Source: Meghimatium bilineatum (taxonomy: Eukaryota > Mollusca > Gastropoda > Stylommatophora > Philomycidae). Taken from it: a DNA stretch of 64,000 nucleotides. A program made the position numbers and the translations under genes. This document shows, piece after piece, positions 10,711 through 25,700 of the stretch (within the stretch, counting starts at the first letter, position 1; every line of letters begins with the position of its first letter). The notes beneath the pieces were generated by a model, which saw nothing but the letters and a program-made list of their open reading frames with translations, did not search any database and had not been told where the DNA came from. The stretch covers positions 31,070,617-31,134,616 of the forward strand of contig CM067306.1 of NCBI GenBank assembly GCA_034231615.1, given 5' to 3'.

Positions 10711-13700
10711 CTGCAAGAGATAACAAATAGTATTACACATATGATAACAAACATGTTTATTAATCTACTGTTCTGCCAGGGCATGAAAGAGAAGCAAAGA
10801 ATAGCAACACAGTGACTTGCTAAGCATATTGTAAGAGGTTACTACGGATGTTTCGGAGCTGGTTGCCTTTCCTATCTCATAGAGGTTCACCTAATCTAAT
10901 CTATCCTATCCAATCTAAATGTTAATCTAATCTACATGTAAATATAAATGTAAATGGTATTCTAAATGTAAATAAAAATCTAAAATCTAAAAACACCTGA
11001 AACAATCTTTAAAAATCCTATCTATCTATGTTCCTTAAGCGCCGAGTATGGTGCATAGAGCAGAAACCAGGCTCTCCAGTTCAAGTGATGTTACTGTGTG
11101 TAATTCTTGTATGTTGTTGAGACCCATGATCATATCCTCTTTGATGGTTGTTCTGTGACGAGTGTTTCTCTGGTTGTCATCTCTTAACCTTTACGACTCT
11201 GCGGTCGCAATATTGCGCCCATGAGCATGGCTCCATTGTGCCTGCGAGCGCAATCCCGCTACATACGACATCGCCCGATTCCCGAGTACGGAACTTCACG
11301 AAGTAATGATCCCGTGACGTATAAAACCCGCCAAACGAAGCTAGGAATACGTCACAGTTTAAAGGTCAAATTCCTTTACTCATTACGATTGTAAGAAGAG
11401 AGAAAGCCGGCTGGTTTTGTCAACGAATATCTAGAGCGACGTTGGCCATTGTGTAGCCATATTTTACTATCAAATTGAGTACCGCGCGGCATGGCTAAGT
11501 GATTGTGACTACATGTTTTAATTGTTGTTTTTTGTGTTTAATATGTTGTTATTTGATAAGAATTGTGTGTATTCATTCAAAAACACAAAAATAATATGTA
11601 TCAGGGGTGCCACATGTGTGCATGGACAATAATTACGTTGCATGTCGGCATAGACCTAGTGTTTACTGGACGAACATTATATGTGATTTCTTCACGTTTT
11701 ATTAGTTTTTTAGTTCATATTATATTAGTTTAGATATAAAACAATACATATACAATATGTATAGGTATTTATGAGGATTTTATCAATGTTGCCACACATT
11801 GCTCATGTATTAGGGTCGTCAAGAAGATATATTTGCGATTTTGAAAATGGCATTTTGCGATTTTTTCCCCGAATTTTCAACTTCACAACTTGCTCACAAC
11901 TGTCATATCACACATACAACAACTTTTACGCATGTGGTTGCATCTGTGGGTCTCACCAATGGCCCACTAGACATACCATCCATGCAACAGAAAACCTTAG
12001 TGGACGACATGCCGTTATATTGTGGTAAGCTTCATGGCATGTCATCTATACAGTTATGATTTTGTTTTGTTGTTGAAATGTTTGTCATGTTTGCCTGAAT
12101 ATATATGTATGCATCCTCTGTGGTTGGGAGGGAGCCAGAGATGTACTGTGCAGCACTGAGGAGGAGGAAACTGACATCACTGTTTTTCCTATGGCAGAGG
12201 CCCATCATAGAGGCACAGTGACTCAGGACGTGACAATCCTTTTGACTTGAACATTTGGTCGCATGCCTGGAGCTACAGAGAAGTTCGGTATAACCAGTAG
12301 TCAATTGGTGGCGGGGAATGAGCACAGTGAACCCTATCTTGGCTACAGTGGCTAGGCGCAGTGCATAGGTTGAAACCTACCTTCCTGGAGGTGTGATAGT
12401 TATTCTCTGGCTCTGTCCCGGGGTGGGCCGAAAATCCACAGACTTCCCAGCAATATAATGCCATCTAATGGCATTAGGTCAAAGGGCATGAGCCCATGGA
12501 CCACTGGATCAGCAACCAACCAACCAACCAACCAACATACAACAACAAAAACATGATTATATTCACTATTCACTCCTTTATTTAGATGTGCAAACATTAT
12601 TTTGATATCTTTTAAAACAATAAAGCTATCGCGTTTTCAAAACACCCACCATCAATAACGCAAAATTTCCAAAAAAGAATTCAGGCCCAAGGGGATGTTT
12701 CTTAATTTTTAATTCAGGGTCCTAAAAGTTAAAAGGCCTGGAGAAAAAAGTTAAAAGACCTGGAGAAAACCAAGCACTTAATACACATTATTTGTACATA
12801 TAAATACTGTATTTATTAACTATTTCCCATTTTTTGTATCATTTCCGTTGCTTCAGTTTTTATATAACCCTTTTATCATATATGACCAATATCAGACTAG
12901 ACACAGTTTAATTGATCGTAGAAGAACAAGAAATGTACAGAAAAATAAAAATGCAAATACCTTTTAGAATATGCGGAGCACTTGTAGCTCGAGACATTTC
13001 ATTTTCAATCAGCTTTCTTGAACCGCTTTCTGAGTAGCCATGTTTTTTTGTTGGTCTACTTCCAAGGGAGTATGTCCGAGGGTGAATACCAGACATATCA
13101 TCAGACAACAGGCATGTTGCAGGCTCTGGTCTAGGAAAGACAGACGAACGTTTCGAGCTGGTGGGTAGATCTGACATTGAGTAACCTTCACCACCTGCAG
13201 GTGAGAAAAATAGAATCAAACATAAGCATTGAAACAAGAATTGAATTCTGTACATTGGCAACTCTGACTTGTTTATAAAAAAAATGAGCTTACTAACTTA
13301 GCCACTCTTCATCGTCACCACGTGTGTGTTAACCATGTGAAACCATGTGAAACCATGTGTTATGACGTTGGTTTATAAATTCCCCGGACCGTTACCTTTT
13401 TATTTCAGCACATCAATAAAAGGTAATACTACAGCAAAACTGTGAAAATAGTACTGACGTAGAACACAGGTAATGTAGTCTTACTGGATGACGACTAACA
13501 CACTATCGATGTCAGATGCTGAAGTGAAAGAATACACACAACAGTACTAAATCATACAAATAAAATACACAGGACATATACAAAATTGTCCTGTATATTG
13601 GTATTTGTATGATTGTGTAATGCTGTGTGTATTCTTTCACGTCAGCATCTGACATCAATAGTGTGTTAGTCGTCATCCAGTAAGACTACATTACCTGTTT

Positions 13701-16700
13701 CTACGTAAGTACTATTTCAACATGCATTTTACCAAAATAAATATGGAAATTCTATAATAGGAAAGGTTGAAAACCATAATTCAATATGTTAAATCAACAA
13801 GCTCTTAACTCAATTCATACATAAGCCCGTTATAACGGGACAGAGCAGGCACCCTTTAAGGACATAAGTCCGTTATAATGGGACTCCATATATATATATA
13901 TACCCTCCAAATTGTCCTTGTTTGGTTCGTAAATGACAAGTATTATTGTTCTTACAATTCTTATATTTTTATATTGTATATGAATTTCACATTCAATTAT
14001 CTTTCTTTTGATACCTTATATGACTTTCCATAGCTAATATTTTGTCTTCAGGAAGCTTGCACCTGAATCATGTTGCGGTCCAAAAGTTAGCCTAAAATTA
14101 ATTATGTCTAAACCCCGGGTATAATTATGTGTTGAAAGAGTTAAGCAGAGACAGCAGACATGGCCAGAAGATACAGATTTAAGGCAAAAGCTATTATTGG
14201 GTCAAAGGCATGAGCCCATGGACAGCTGGATCAACAACCAACCAACAAACCAGGCAAAAGCTATAGGGCATCCACTCTGACCTGGAGAAAACCAAGCACT
14301 TAATACACATTATTTGTACATATAAATACTGTATTTATTAACTATTTCCCATTTTTTGTATCATTTCCGTTGCTTCAGTTTTTATATAACCCTTTTATCA
14401 TTTATTTGCTATCAGCATTTCTCTGTTTCTACAAATCATACATTGATGTGTTCATATGCTGCACCACCTTCTAACTTTATTGTGTTTTATTCTTGATGAT
14501 TAGGAAGTAATCCCTGTGAGCAGATAACTCTAGTCAGCAGATAGTCTTTCTGACAAAAGCATAAGTCATTCTCAATTAAATAACCGAGAAAACACCGAAA
14601 CTCGTATACATGATTCTCAAAGACCGAGAAAACCCCCAAACTCGTATACATGATTCTCAAAGACCAAGAAAACACCCAAACTCGTATACATGATTCTCAA
14701 AGACATGATTGTGGCAGAGAGGATTTAATACCAGTGTTGATGCATGTTAGTTTCCGAATGGAAGCATTCCAATACGACATGCTTGTCAGATAACTGCTCG
14801 ATTATTGCTCTAGAATGAGAGAAAGAGGAGAAAGAAGAAAAATAGTGAGAGAGGATCACAGAGGAAGAATAAATCAAACATGGAGCAATGCTAAAATTAA
14901 ACTCATAGCGTCATGAAAATATTTTAAATGAATCAAACATCAGATACTCACTTCCTCCTTCTTTCACAGTGGGCAGGTGTGTCAACTCTGAGAAATTATG
15001 GGAGTGCATAGAAGAAGGGTGGGAGGATTGTATGCCATGATGTCCCTTCATGGATGCTACATCTTGCGCACCCTGATATGACATTATTTCCTCTAGAAGA
15101 AATGAAACCAAAATTATTTTATACATTCACACACAGGGAATATGTAAATATGTCTTCAATATAATATGGTTTATAATATGTACTCACTGCAGCAAAACTG
15201 AAATCCAACAAGCAAGCATGGAACAGGGTGAATAAAGTTTTGCTAATCACCGAAATCACACATAATAACACACACAAATTGACATATCGACCAAAAGGCT
15301 GTTTTCAAGACTACATTCATAACAAGAAATGACAAATAAGAACGGCACTATTGATGTACCATCTCATACTCTGAACATTTCGGCACTATCAGTTGCAAAT
15401 GTATTAGATGCTTCACTTGTGCCTATGTCACTCAGATCCGGTCTGTCACATTTCACAAAGTTGTCTTCACCATTGAAGAGAGATTCATATCTATGCCATC
15501 ATCTGCAAGTGTTGCAGCATGACGTACATAGGTGAGATTAGGAGGAGGCTTCTAGGTCTATTCTGCGAACATCTGTACAGCATCAAAAACCACACGGGTA
15601 GTACTGTTGCCAGCCACTTCAACGGCACAGACGATTGGGGCAACCATGATAATCAGGTCACAGCCATTAAGTTGTGCTTCTCAGATGACCTGACCCTTCG
15701 CGCTCTTGAGAACCATTATATATATACCAGTTTGGCATATTTGAACCTTTTGGGATCAATACCCGTCAGTTGTATGGATGATACCATGTTGTTCGTCATT
15801 TCTCTGTTTCTCTGGTTTCACCAATAGTTTCCAGTGTTTAGCAAAACATCATTACCATGTTTCAAGTTGTACCTGTTGGTCTTCAATATAAGGGAAGACA
15901 TCCAAGAGGATCAAAGTTTACCTACAAAAAAATATTTTTTTTAAGAATCATTACCTTGTTTTGTGGGCAGTTCCTTCATTTTCATGTGATTTGTGTGTGC
16001 CTTTTTTGGGCAAAAACTATTTAAGAGTGTGCTTACCCACTTTCTGGATACTTCCCAGTAATTGTTTTTTTTTTTATTAATTCTCAAACTCCCACTCCAT
16101 CTCTCTTATATTCTGACAATGGTCCTACTAGATTTCCTTCATGATGTAGTTCACAGAATAGAAATGTGTTGTACCTCCATTTTATGCATTTAAATGGACT
16201 GACACATCTGACTTCAGCATTGGTAACTAATACATTCAGTGTTTTTACCACTTGCACTGAATGGTGGACATCTATAGCCATATTGCCAGCTGTATGAGAG
16301 AACTTGTTTTCATACTTACATGTCCAGTCACCAAGCTCACAGCTAACCATAGTCACATATGCTGGACTTTTTCCCGCTGTCTTGTGTCGCTTTTGGCATA
16401 TCTGTGACAGATGACTACGCTTCCTAGTATTAAATGTCATGTGCTGACTTCCTTGAGGGTGGGAGGAGAGGATTTAAACCTCAAAAATCCACCCCTATTT
16501 ACAGACTTGCATACACATAAAAGTGAGCTTACTAACTTAGCCAATAACATCTCTAAAATATGTAGCAAACAGGATTTGAACCAGATCTGATCAGATGGCT
16601 CCACACGTCTCGCAATTTGAGTCAAATCCCATGTGGTGTGGTTGAAGATGGTAACGTGTTGACTTAAGTTGCAAGGTGGATGGGTGCCATCTGAGCAGAC

Positions 16701-19700
16701 TTGGAAAAAAAAAGTACTGGGGATGGTATGCAGTCCTGACACACTCCTATATCCATCTTGAAAAATTCACCAATGTTATTATTTATGAAAAAAAAAAGCC
16801 CATCTTGCATTTTCATACAGCTCTTCAATAACTTCTATGATGTCTGTGTTAAAGTTATATTGTCTCAGTATCTGCCACAGACCTTGGTACCACACACACT
16901 CAAATGCCTTCTGAAATCAATTAAATTATGATAGAAAGCATGTTGATGTAAGAGATTTTCTATCAATATTTTATGGCTAAAAATCTGTTCTGTGATACTT
17001 GTTTCCGTGGTTCTTAGTGTTCACAGTTTGTTGCCTGTTCAGATCAGCCAAATATATATTTTTGATCACAATTGATAATTAAATCTGGCAACTTCAGGAG
17101 TCAGTATAGCTGATGAACATAGTGATTGGTAACCAACACACAAACTATTTGTAACATCCGACCGTATCACCATACAGAGAATAATAAAGGGGTATGTGTA
17201 AATGAAAAGATTAAGATTAATGATGACATCATCTGTGTTTACTCTCAAACTCTTCTTGTTAACAGAATGTAGTCCAGAAAACTGATTATGTTGTGACAGT
17301 TAAGCTGCGATATCCACGCCTTTTGGCCTGAGACATCCTATCTTAGCATGACTTTTGGCTCACTTTCTTCTATGGGACAGGACAGTCAACACATCACCCT
17401 ACCCTCTTACGAAATTCATGACAAATCCCAGTGTTGCTATTCTTTGCTCCCCTATGAAGCCCATAAAAGAACATAGGTGTTCGTACTCATTTACTTGCAA
17501 AATTATGACATTTTAAATAATGAGCAGCTTACCATCCAAATCACTGGCACAGCAATCCGTTGATGTACCATGATGGCTGACACAGAAGTCTCTGTAATCA
17601 ATCAAACTGAACATTTATTACTCAACATTGACATCAAATCAGAAGACATTGCAATAACTTGTTTGAGATCAAATACAAAATGAGAAAAACAGAACTAAAT
17701 CTAACTAGTTAAATGTACATGGGATTTGTAATATTCTTCTGCAAAATACATGATCAGCTTATTTCTTAATTTTTATGGGTGATCTGATTTAGTTCATACA
17801 ATCACACATCTGCTTGTGAAGAACACTAAGAACATCAGGAACAAAGAACACTAAGAACATCACGAACAAAGAACAATAAGAACATCACGAACAAAGAACA
17901 CTAAGAACATCACAAACAAAGAACAATAAGAACATCACAAACAAAGAACACTAGGAACAAAGAACACAAAGAACATCACAAACAAAGAACAATAAGAACA
18001 TCACGAACAAAGAACAATAAGAACATCACGAACAAAGAACAATAAGAACCTCACAAACAAAGAACACTAGGAACATCACGAACAAAGAACATTAAGAATG
18101 CCTTGAGCAAAATAATACCAAGAACACTAGGAACAGGAACATAAGGAACAATGGGAAAACCATGAACACCAGAAACACTAAGAAACATCAAGAACATGAA
18201 CGCTAAGAACACAAAGAATATTAAGAAAATCAAGAATATTAAGCACATCAAGAACACTAAATAACAATAAAACACTAAGAACACCAAGAACATTAAGCAC
18301 ATCAAAAACACTAAAAATCACCAAGAATATTAACCTTTAGCACGCCATTGGCTACACACATCACCATTTTGTATTCGGTTGTTTAGTACCTTTGGCTACA
18401 TTTGTTGCCCATTGCTATGCATTGATTTAGCTATGGAAACATGATGTTTAATGATCATGTGGCCAAAATCTGTGAATCCTAGCTAGCAATTCGATTAGAC
18501 TTCCTTTTCCATCATTATGCTAAAATGAGACACGATTAGATTAATTTTAAAATCCAAGCTATCTGTCCAGATCGGCAAATCGCTATCAGCCTGAATCAGA
18601 TTTTACAGACTGGCTCTCTCATGTTTTCGATAAATCATTATGAATTGATTTTCTTCTATGTAACATGTCCTTTGCAGAATGTTGTGCTGGTTTTAACTCT
18701 GTACACATCTCAGTTCTGTACAAACTTCCCTGCTTCTTCCAGTGTCATATTCAAAAGGTCTTTGATAACCTAGGCTGTGACATAGCAGCTCGGGGGGGGG
18801 GGAGAAGAGCAGTGTCCACCCTGTGAGTCGCACATGGTCCACATTCAGTACCACTGGGTCTGGAGTAGACAATCATGGCTCCTGCTGGTAAACAACTTTC
18901 TTGGAAATCACAAAGAAGTATGATAAATCAGTGACAGACAAAATAGTTTACTTACGTCATGTAGGACAAGCCTTCATTAGGGTATCCACTCCTACTGGCA
19001 AATGACTTTCTCGGATCTAAAAGCATCTGAAATGGTCCTCCAAAGTCATCATGAAAACTGCAACAGAATCACAGTCTTGCTTTACACAACTACAGAAATG
19101 TGGAACCTTAAACAAACATTTGACTAAACAATAATCATACACTGAATGACTAGATAAACTACAATGACTGATGGATGTGTTTCCCTACCCATTATATTCT
19201 CCCAGGGAAACACTCAGTGTAACGTTCAATTATTCATCCGCTAACCAGCAAATCTGGGTTTTGAATCCACTTGTTACTCGTTGTTTGAAATAAAAATTAT
19301 GCTTGTCGTTCGTCAAGTCACCGGGGTGTATGGCACCAGGACTCATGAGGTTTGGTACCATCACTACTGAGCAAGTTTCCAGTCAACCATTATCTAGGCA
19401 GCTGAGCACTTATGCTATGACGTATTATATGACACAGCTACAAAACTCGCCTGTGTGTTGCCCGAAAGGGGAGCAAAGAATAGCAACACTGTTTACCTTC
19501 CACGCATGTCGTAAAAGACGACTAAGGATGTTATGGGATGGAGTTAACCATCCCATCCCATATAGGGTCAGTGACCCAAAGCCATGCTGAAGTCGGATGT
19601 GTCAGGCTGAAAGGCGCAGATATCGCAGCAATGATGTAAACCATGACACAACGCATTCCGTTCTCCAGACTACATCCTGCTAATCTGCAGGAGTTTGAGA

Positions 19701-22700
19701 ACGAACGCAGAAGAAGAAGAAGGTACAAAACTCATTACCTTTCTGTTAAGTTCTTGGGAGTCACATAAAGCATGGATTGGTGACATATCCTAGTCAGGAT
19801 AGAGATCAGTGAAGCATTCTTAAATTTACTAGTTTGAAAAATTACTTTCTGATTGGTCCAGATGTCCAACTGTCTACAGGTGAAATCAGATACCTTGACT
19901 GTATGATACTTACACTACTAGGCCGTACTACTCTCTGTCAAAGACTTCTTCTGTGTTCATTCTCAAGCTCCTATAGATTAACAGGATGTAATCTAGATAA
20001 TGGAATGCATTGTGTTATAATTTACAGCTCTGCTGGGATATCTGCACTTTTCGGCCTGACGATCCAACATCAGCATGACTTTTGGGTAATTATGACTCTC
20101 TATGTGGTGGGACAGCCAACTCCACCTCAAAACCTCCTTAGTCGCCTCTTAAGACATGCATGGAAGGTAGCAGTATCACTATTATTTGCTCCCTTTACAA
20201 ACCCTGACATTCAGAGACTTCAATATTGATCATAAAATATGGAACGCTTCGTGAATTTGCGTGTCATCCTTGCGCAGGGGCCATACACGTCTTCTCTATA
20301 TCGTTCCAATTTGAGTATTATACCATATGTACTGTGTGAACAGTATGATGCTTATCAGGATTAATAAACAACTAAATCAAATCTGATTGTGCAAGTGTGA
20401 AAAATGTAAACTTGTTTGGTTAATTGAGTGACTAACCTGGTGTGACTATCAGGATTAATAAACAAATAAATCAAATCTGATTGTGCAAACGTGAAAAATG
20501 TAAACTTGTTTGGTTAATTGAGTGACTAACCTGGTGTGACTATCAGGATTAATAAACAAATAAATCAAATCTGATTGTGCAAACGTGAAAAATGTAAACT
20601 TGTTTGGTTAATTGAATGACTAACCTGGTGTGACTATCAGGATTAATAAACAACTAAACCAAATCTGATTGTGCAAGTGAGAAAAATGTAAACATGTTTG
20701 GTTAATTGAGTGACTAACCTGGTGTGACTTTCTCTCTTTGAACTAGCATGTCCAAACTGTTGATCTTTATTAAAGAAGTCCTTGACCGAATTCATGAAAC
20801 TGACAAGAAAAAAATGAAGACATTAATGGCTACTAAGATTTTAAATATACCGAAATATAAGACAGTCATCTTTAACCTCGAAAGGAATGGTGTATATCAA
20901 GTACCTGTCAGAAAGAATAATAACAGTTATTGTGACAGTGAAAGGTGTAACCACAACCTATATTCTTCTTCTTCTTCATCATTCATTCTCAAACTCCTGC
21001 TGGATCTCCCTTGTAGCAAGACCATTGTCCTACTAGATTTCTAGCAGGATGTAGTCCAGAGAATGGAAATGCGTTGTGTCGCCGTTTTATTTGCGCCAAT
21101 GGCCCGACGTGTCCGTCATCGGCGAGAACCTACATTCAAGTGTACACACCATGTGAGGCTCGAAGCAATGAAGTTGAGTGTGAAGAATTTTTCTACAACA
21201 GACACATTGAACACCGTAAACAGGGAAGAAAATTATTATGTCATGGGAGACTTCAACACACACTTAGGAAATGACAGATACGGAATAGAAGAATATCTAG
21301 GACCGTTTCATGATAGAACGAACAGGAAAAACGACAATGAATATAGACTGTTAGAAACATGCAACCAATACAATTTATTCGTTACAAACACCTTCTTTAA
21401 ACACAGATACTCCCAGACATACACGTGATACAAATGGAATGACCTTAATTGCAAAAGTGAAATAGACTTTATACTAGTAAAAAGAAATAATAGATGAATT
21501 ATAAGAGATGCAAGAGCAGTACCAAATATGTGCGCAGACACCAACTACAAAGCAGTGATCACATCAGTTAAAATAATAACAAATAAGAACAAGAGACACA
21601 ACAAACTAGTTAGAACCAACATGCAAGTTAAACTAAAAAAATCTCTTATATACTAATATACAAGAATAATATGAACAAAGATTCTTAGAAGAATTCTTTG
21701 AAAAGCTACCAATAACTACCAAGTCAATTGAAGAAGAATGGGAAATATTCAAGAAAACCATAATGCATAGCAGGAGAAACTTGTCGATACATGAAACATA
21801 AAACTCAAAGTTAGAAAATCCAAAGTAACACTACACCATGGTGGAACAAAGAAGTCAAAGGTACCATAAGAGATGAGAAACAAAAATTCAAGAAATTGGT
21901 TGCAAGCAAAGCGCAAGAAGATTATATCGAGTACAAGTCAGCTAAATCAATAACAAAGAAAATCATTAAAGATGCTAAAACTAAAGCTTGGCAAGAATAT
22001 GGCGAATCATTAAGTACAGATTACAAACAAGCACCAAAGAAATTCTACAAGAAAATTAAGAATATGAGAAGCAGGGAAGATAAATATGAACCAACTGAAA
22101 CAATAAATGATGAAAATGGAAAGACGTTCAATGAACAGAAACAAATCATGGAAAGGTGAAAACAGTATTTTTAAAGAATTGCTAAATCTAAAAGACGGGA
22201 GAGTACGACAACATACTAAACAATATAACAGAAGAGTTAGAACCAACCATATTGCTAGCAGAAATAGAAAATGCCATACAAACAGCTCCATCAAACAAAG
22301 CCCCGAGACCTGATAATACCAAGTCGAATTAATCAAGCAGCGAAGGAAGAAAGAGTTACATAGACTGTTTAATATAATATGGAACACACCGGTATATGAA
22401 GATCACATAAAACCATCTCCAGAGAACATTCTACCCCTGACGCTGCAAGGCATAAAGGGGAATAATGCGAAAAGAAAATAAAGAAAGCGACCTTTATCCA
22501 GTATGATGACTATGAAACCAGGGACTGGACTCACTTCAATGGCACAGGCCATCGGGGAACCCCGGACATTCATGTTACGGCCATTGAGTCGTGCTTCTCT
22601 GACGACAGGACTCATCTGGCGCTTGAGAACCGCTACATTTACCAATATGGTACTCTTAAACCCGACGACATTAATAAGTGCCTGTCTCATGTATTCTTCT

Positions 22701-25700
22701 TCTTCAGCATTCATTCTCAAAAGCCTGCTGGATATCTCTTGTAACGGGACAATGGTCCTACTAGATTTCCAGCAGGATGTAGTCCAGAGAATGCAAATGT
22801 GTTGTGTCGCCGTTTTATTTGCGCCAATGGCCCGACACATCCATCTTCGGCGGCTGTCTCATGTATGATTCTAGTTGTTACATAGTTTCTGTTTTTCCAT
22901 GTCACATGTATGTAGTCATTTTTGTATATTCCCTGTCCGGTGTCCTTGCACCTCTTCTGGTCAATCTATATCACACATGCCAATGTGACCGCCTATATTC
23001 TTACTGTTTATTTTCTGTTGTATGTCTTAATTTTGTTTCAATTTTTGTCTTGATAAAGGCCTTTGGTCAATACATTGATTTGTGTGTTATTATGTGTGTC
23101 TTTAGTTATTAGCAAAACTTCATTACCCTATTCCTGGATTTACCTGTTGTATTTTAGTTTTGCGCAGTAAGTACATATTATTGATCTTGTACTATTATTA
23201 CAGATGGGTCAACAGATCTGACGGTAGAATGATAAACTAGCTGACAAAGAATTTTATAAAAGCTCCTATCACCTTGTGCAGCATCTGTAACTATTATGTA
23301 TCACCTATCATAAGTTGGTGGTGTGGACACCTTGTGTCACATCTGTATCTACATGTATCATCTATCATAAGTTGGTGGTGTGGACACCTTGTGTCACATC
23401 TGTATCTACATGTATCACCTACCGTAAGATGGTGGTGTGGACACCTTGTGCAGCATCTGTACCTTCCACAGTAAACCAGAATTCTCCAGGACCTGTAGAT
23501 GCGTAGTTTCCAACCTCCAACCAGAAAGAGTTCTCATGATGACCCACAGCTCTGATGGTAACCAGCTGTAAGTACACAGAAATACTCTCACTCATCTCAG
23601 TACAACCAGAGATACTGTTGGCATACACAAAACTAGTGATACAACCCCCTTATCAACAACTGTCATGAAGTCCATCACACCTGTTAAATATATCCAAAAC
23701 ATTAATAACTTCATCATCATCATCGTGGAGTTGGAACTATTCACAATTAGTCTATTCCAGGGGTCGGCAACCTTTTGATAACTGTGTGCCAACTTACTGT
23801 TTCAAATTATTCAGAGTGCCAACATCACATATCATTCTATACAAGTCGAGGTCAATTTCTTATTTTACCATATATTTTATTTTTATATTTTAATTAATTA
23901 ATATATAGTGATATTCAATAATATGTAAAGTTGTAAACAACATTACAAGAAATAGAGTTTCTTGAAAGATTTTTAAAAAAACATTTTTATTATTAATGGG
24001 AGTCTTGCCCTTGCATGGCCTTAGCCAGTTGCTCAATATCGATAACACTTTGTCACTTTGAGTTTAACACAATATTCTGAATGTTCAGGCGTTAGGCGAG
24101 TGCCGAAATGAGCAAGGAAACCCCGCTAATCGATTTATAATCAACTTCATACAGGAAACTTGAAGAGTCTGCGTGCCATTTGAAATTGATTGGCGTGCCA
24201 AGTGTGGCACGCGTGCCATAGGTTACCAACCCCTGGTCTATTCTATCACTGGTGTTCAGGACACTAAGAAAAATGTTGTGTCATCCCTCTCTAGTCCTTG
24301 TCTATTTCTGTAATAAACCACCCCCACATAACCCCCCCCCTTCCAATTAGTAAATGAAAAAGTATGGTGGAAAAAAACAATGATATGTTCAATATATGTA
24401 GCAAAATATTTCCAATTCTAAGTACCGTATATGGCAATTTAATTGGTGTTGAAAAGTCTTGATGACATCAACTTTTGTCAACTCCTGTTCTCCCTCGTCA
24501 ACCATTGTTAAACTTTCTCCAGCACTCGCCTCCTCCCCTCAATTGTTGATGTAATTTACAGACAGCCCCTTTCATTATAAGTGAAAGTATTATGATCTGA
24601 CTTATGTGTGTGTCCGGGGAAGGGTTCAGACCTCTATATAACTATATAAAGTGTGAGGTTGCTAATGAATGGGTTGCATAGATCATGAGTCGTTACCTGT
24701 ACAGCAAACTGCGGCTGGGTGGTGTTGATCTTGAACAGGCTGACTGTAGTACTGTTAAGGCACAACCTGTATGGGCCCTTTAAGCCTTTGCCCTGACCCA
24801 GACCTCGAGGGTGCATTGTGACTTGCCAGACATGTTCTGTGTGGTGAAGAGAAACAAGAATAGTATAGTGTATAGCAACAGCGTCTTCATCTTCTTCGTT
24901 CATTCTCACACTCCTGCAGATTAGCAGGATATAGTCTGGAGAAAGGAATGTGATGCTATGGTTTACAGCTTTGCTGCAATATCTTCGCCTTTAGGCCTGA
25001 CACATTTAACTTCAGCATGGATTCTGGGTCATTTTGACCATATAGGTTAGGACAGCAAATTTATCTCCCCCCCCCCCCCCAGCAAAACCTCCTTACAGCA
25101 TGCATGGAAGGTAACAGCGTTACTTTTTGCTGCTCCCCTTTCTGGCAACTTTCGCCGCCCCGCCCCCAAGGTATAGTGACTGATGGTTCCACTACTGTGT
25201 TAGTGGGTGTTTTTTTTTAAAATTTTGGTTAGGCCGTGCCTATCCTCAAATTCTCGATACTGACTCATGTTTATTAATCTCATGCCTCAGATCGAGCTGA
25301 CTCTCGTGGAGAATTGAGTATCTCTGCCCTGTCCGTCGAATGTGAGTTTATGTTATGATAGGCGTTCTTAACCTCTTTATATGGTGAGCACCGCCCACAT
25401 GCAATACTCATCGTCTGGGCACAATAACACATATGATAAATGGGAGATTGAAAGCAATGTGAAAACTGGCCAAATAACCTTCATTGCACCGTACACGCCC
25501 CATCCACTGCTCTTCCCCCCTCCCATAATGATGATGAAATAATCCCTTTACTTGTGAATAGGTAGCACTTGACAGCCCATATGATGTTTGATAGTTTGAC
25601 AGCCCTTAACAAAATCGCAGGCTCTTCTCTGTTGTATTACTGAGACGTACCTGGACTCCATAACGTCTTAAAGGCATAGATATATAGAGGGAGCATGGAT

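Noticed and set aside
13009..13194. Second-frame minus ORF over the IRS linker exon
   Set aside because: Shadow of the true frame, which joins in phase to both neighbours.
16560..16640. tRNA-like B box GGTTCAAATCC (minus), also 37,445 and 49,430
   Set aside because: No acceptor stem, anticodon arm or properly spaced A box could be assembled; more likely tRNA-derived SINE scraps.
18780..18875. Extra IRS exon after TGTCTACTCCAG on the minus strand
   Set aside because: The frame opens as PSGTECGPC but runs into a stop through an 11-C run, and the exons on either side already join in frame without it.
19020..19030. Alternative acceptor CCATTTCAG for the 102-nt IRS exon
   Set aside because: It would place a stop three codons in (TGC TTT TAG) after the PTB exon; the upstream GTTGCAG acceptor preserves frame.
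22010..22387. 125-codon hydrophobic minus ORF
   Set aside because: Antisense of LINE-C; A-rich coding strand yields Phe/Leu-rich shadow.
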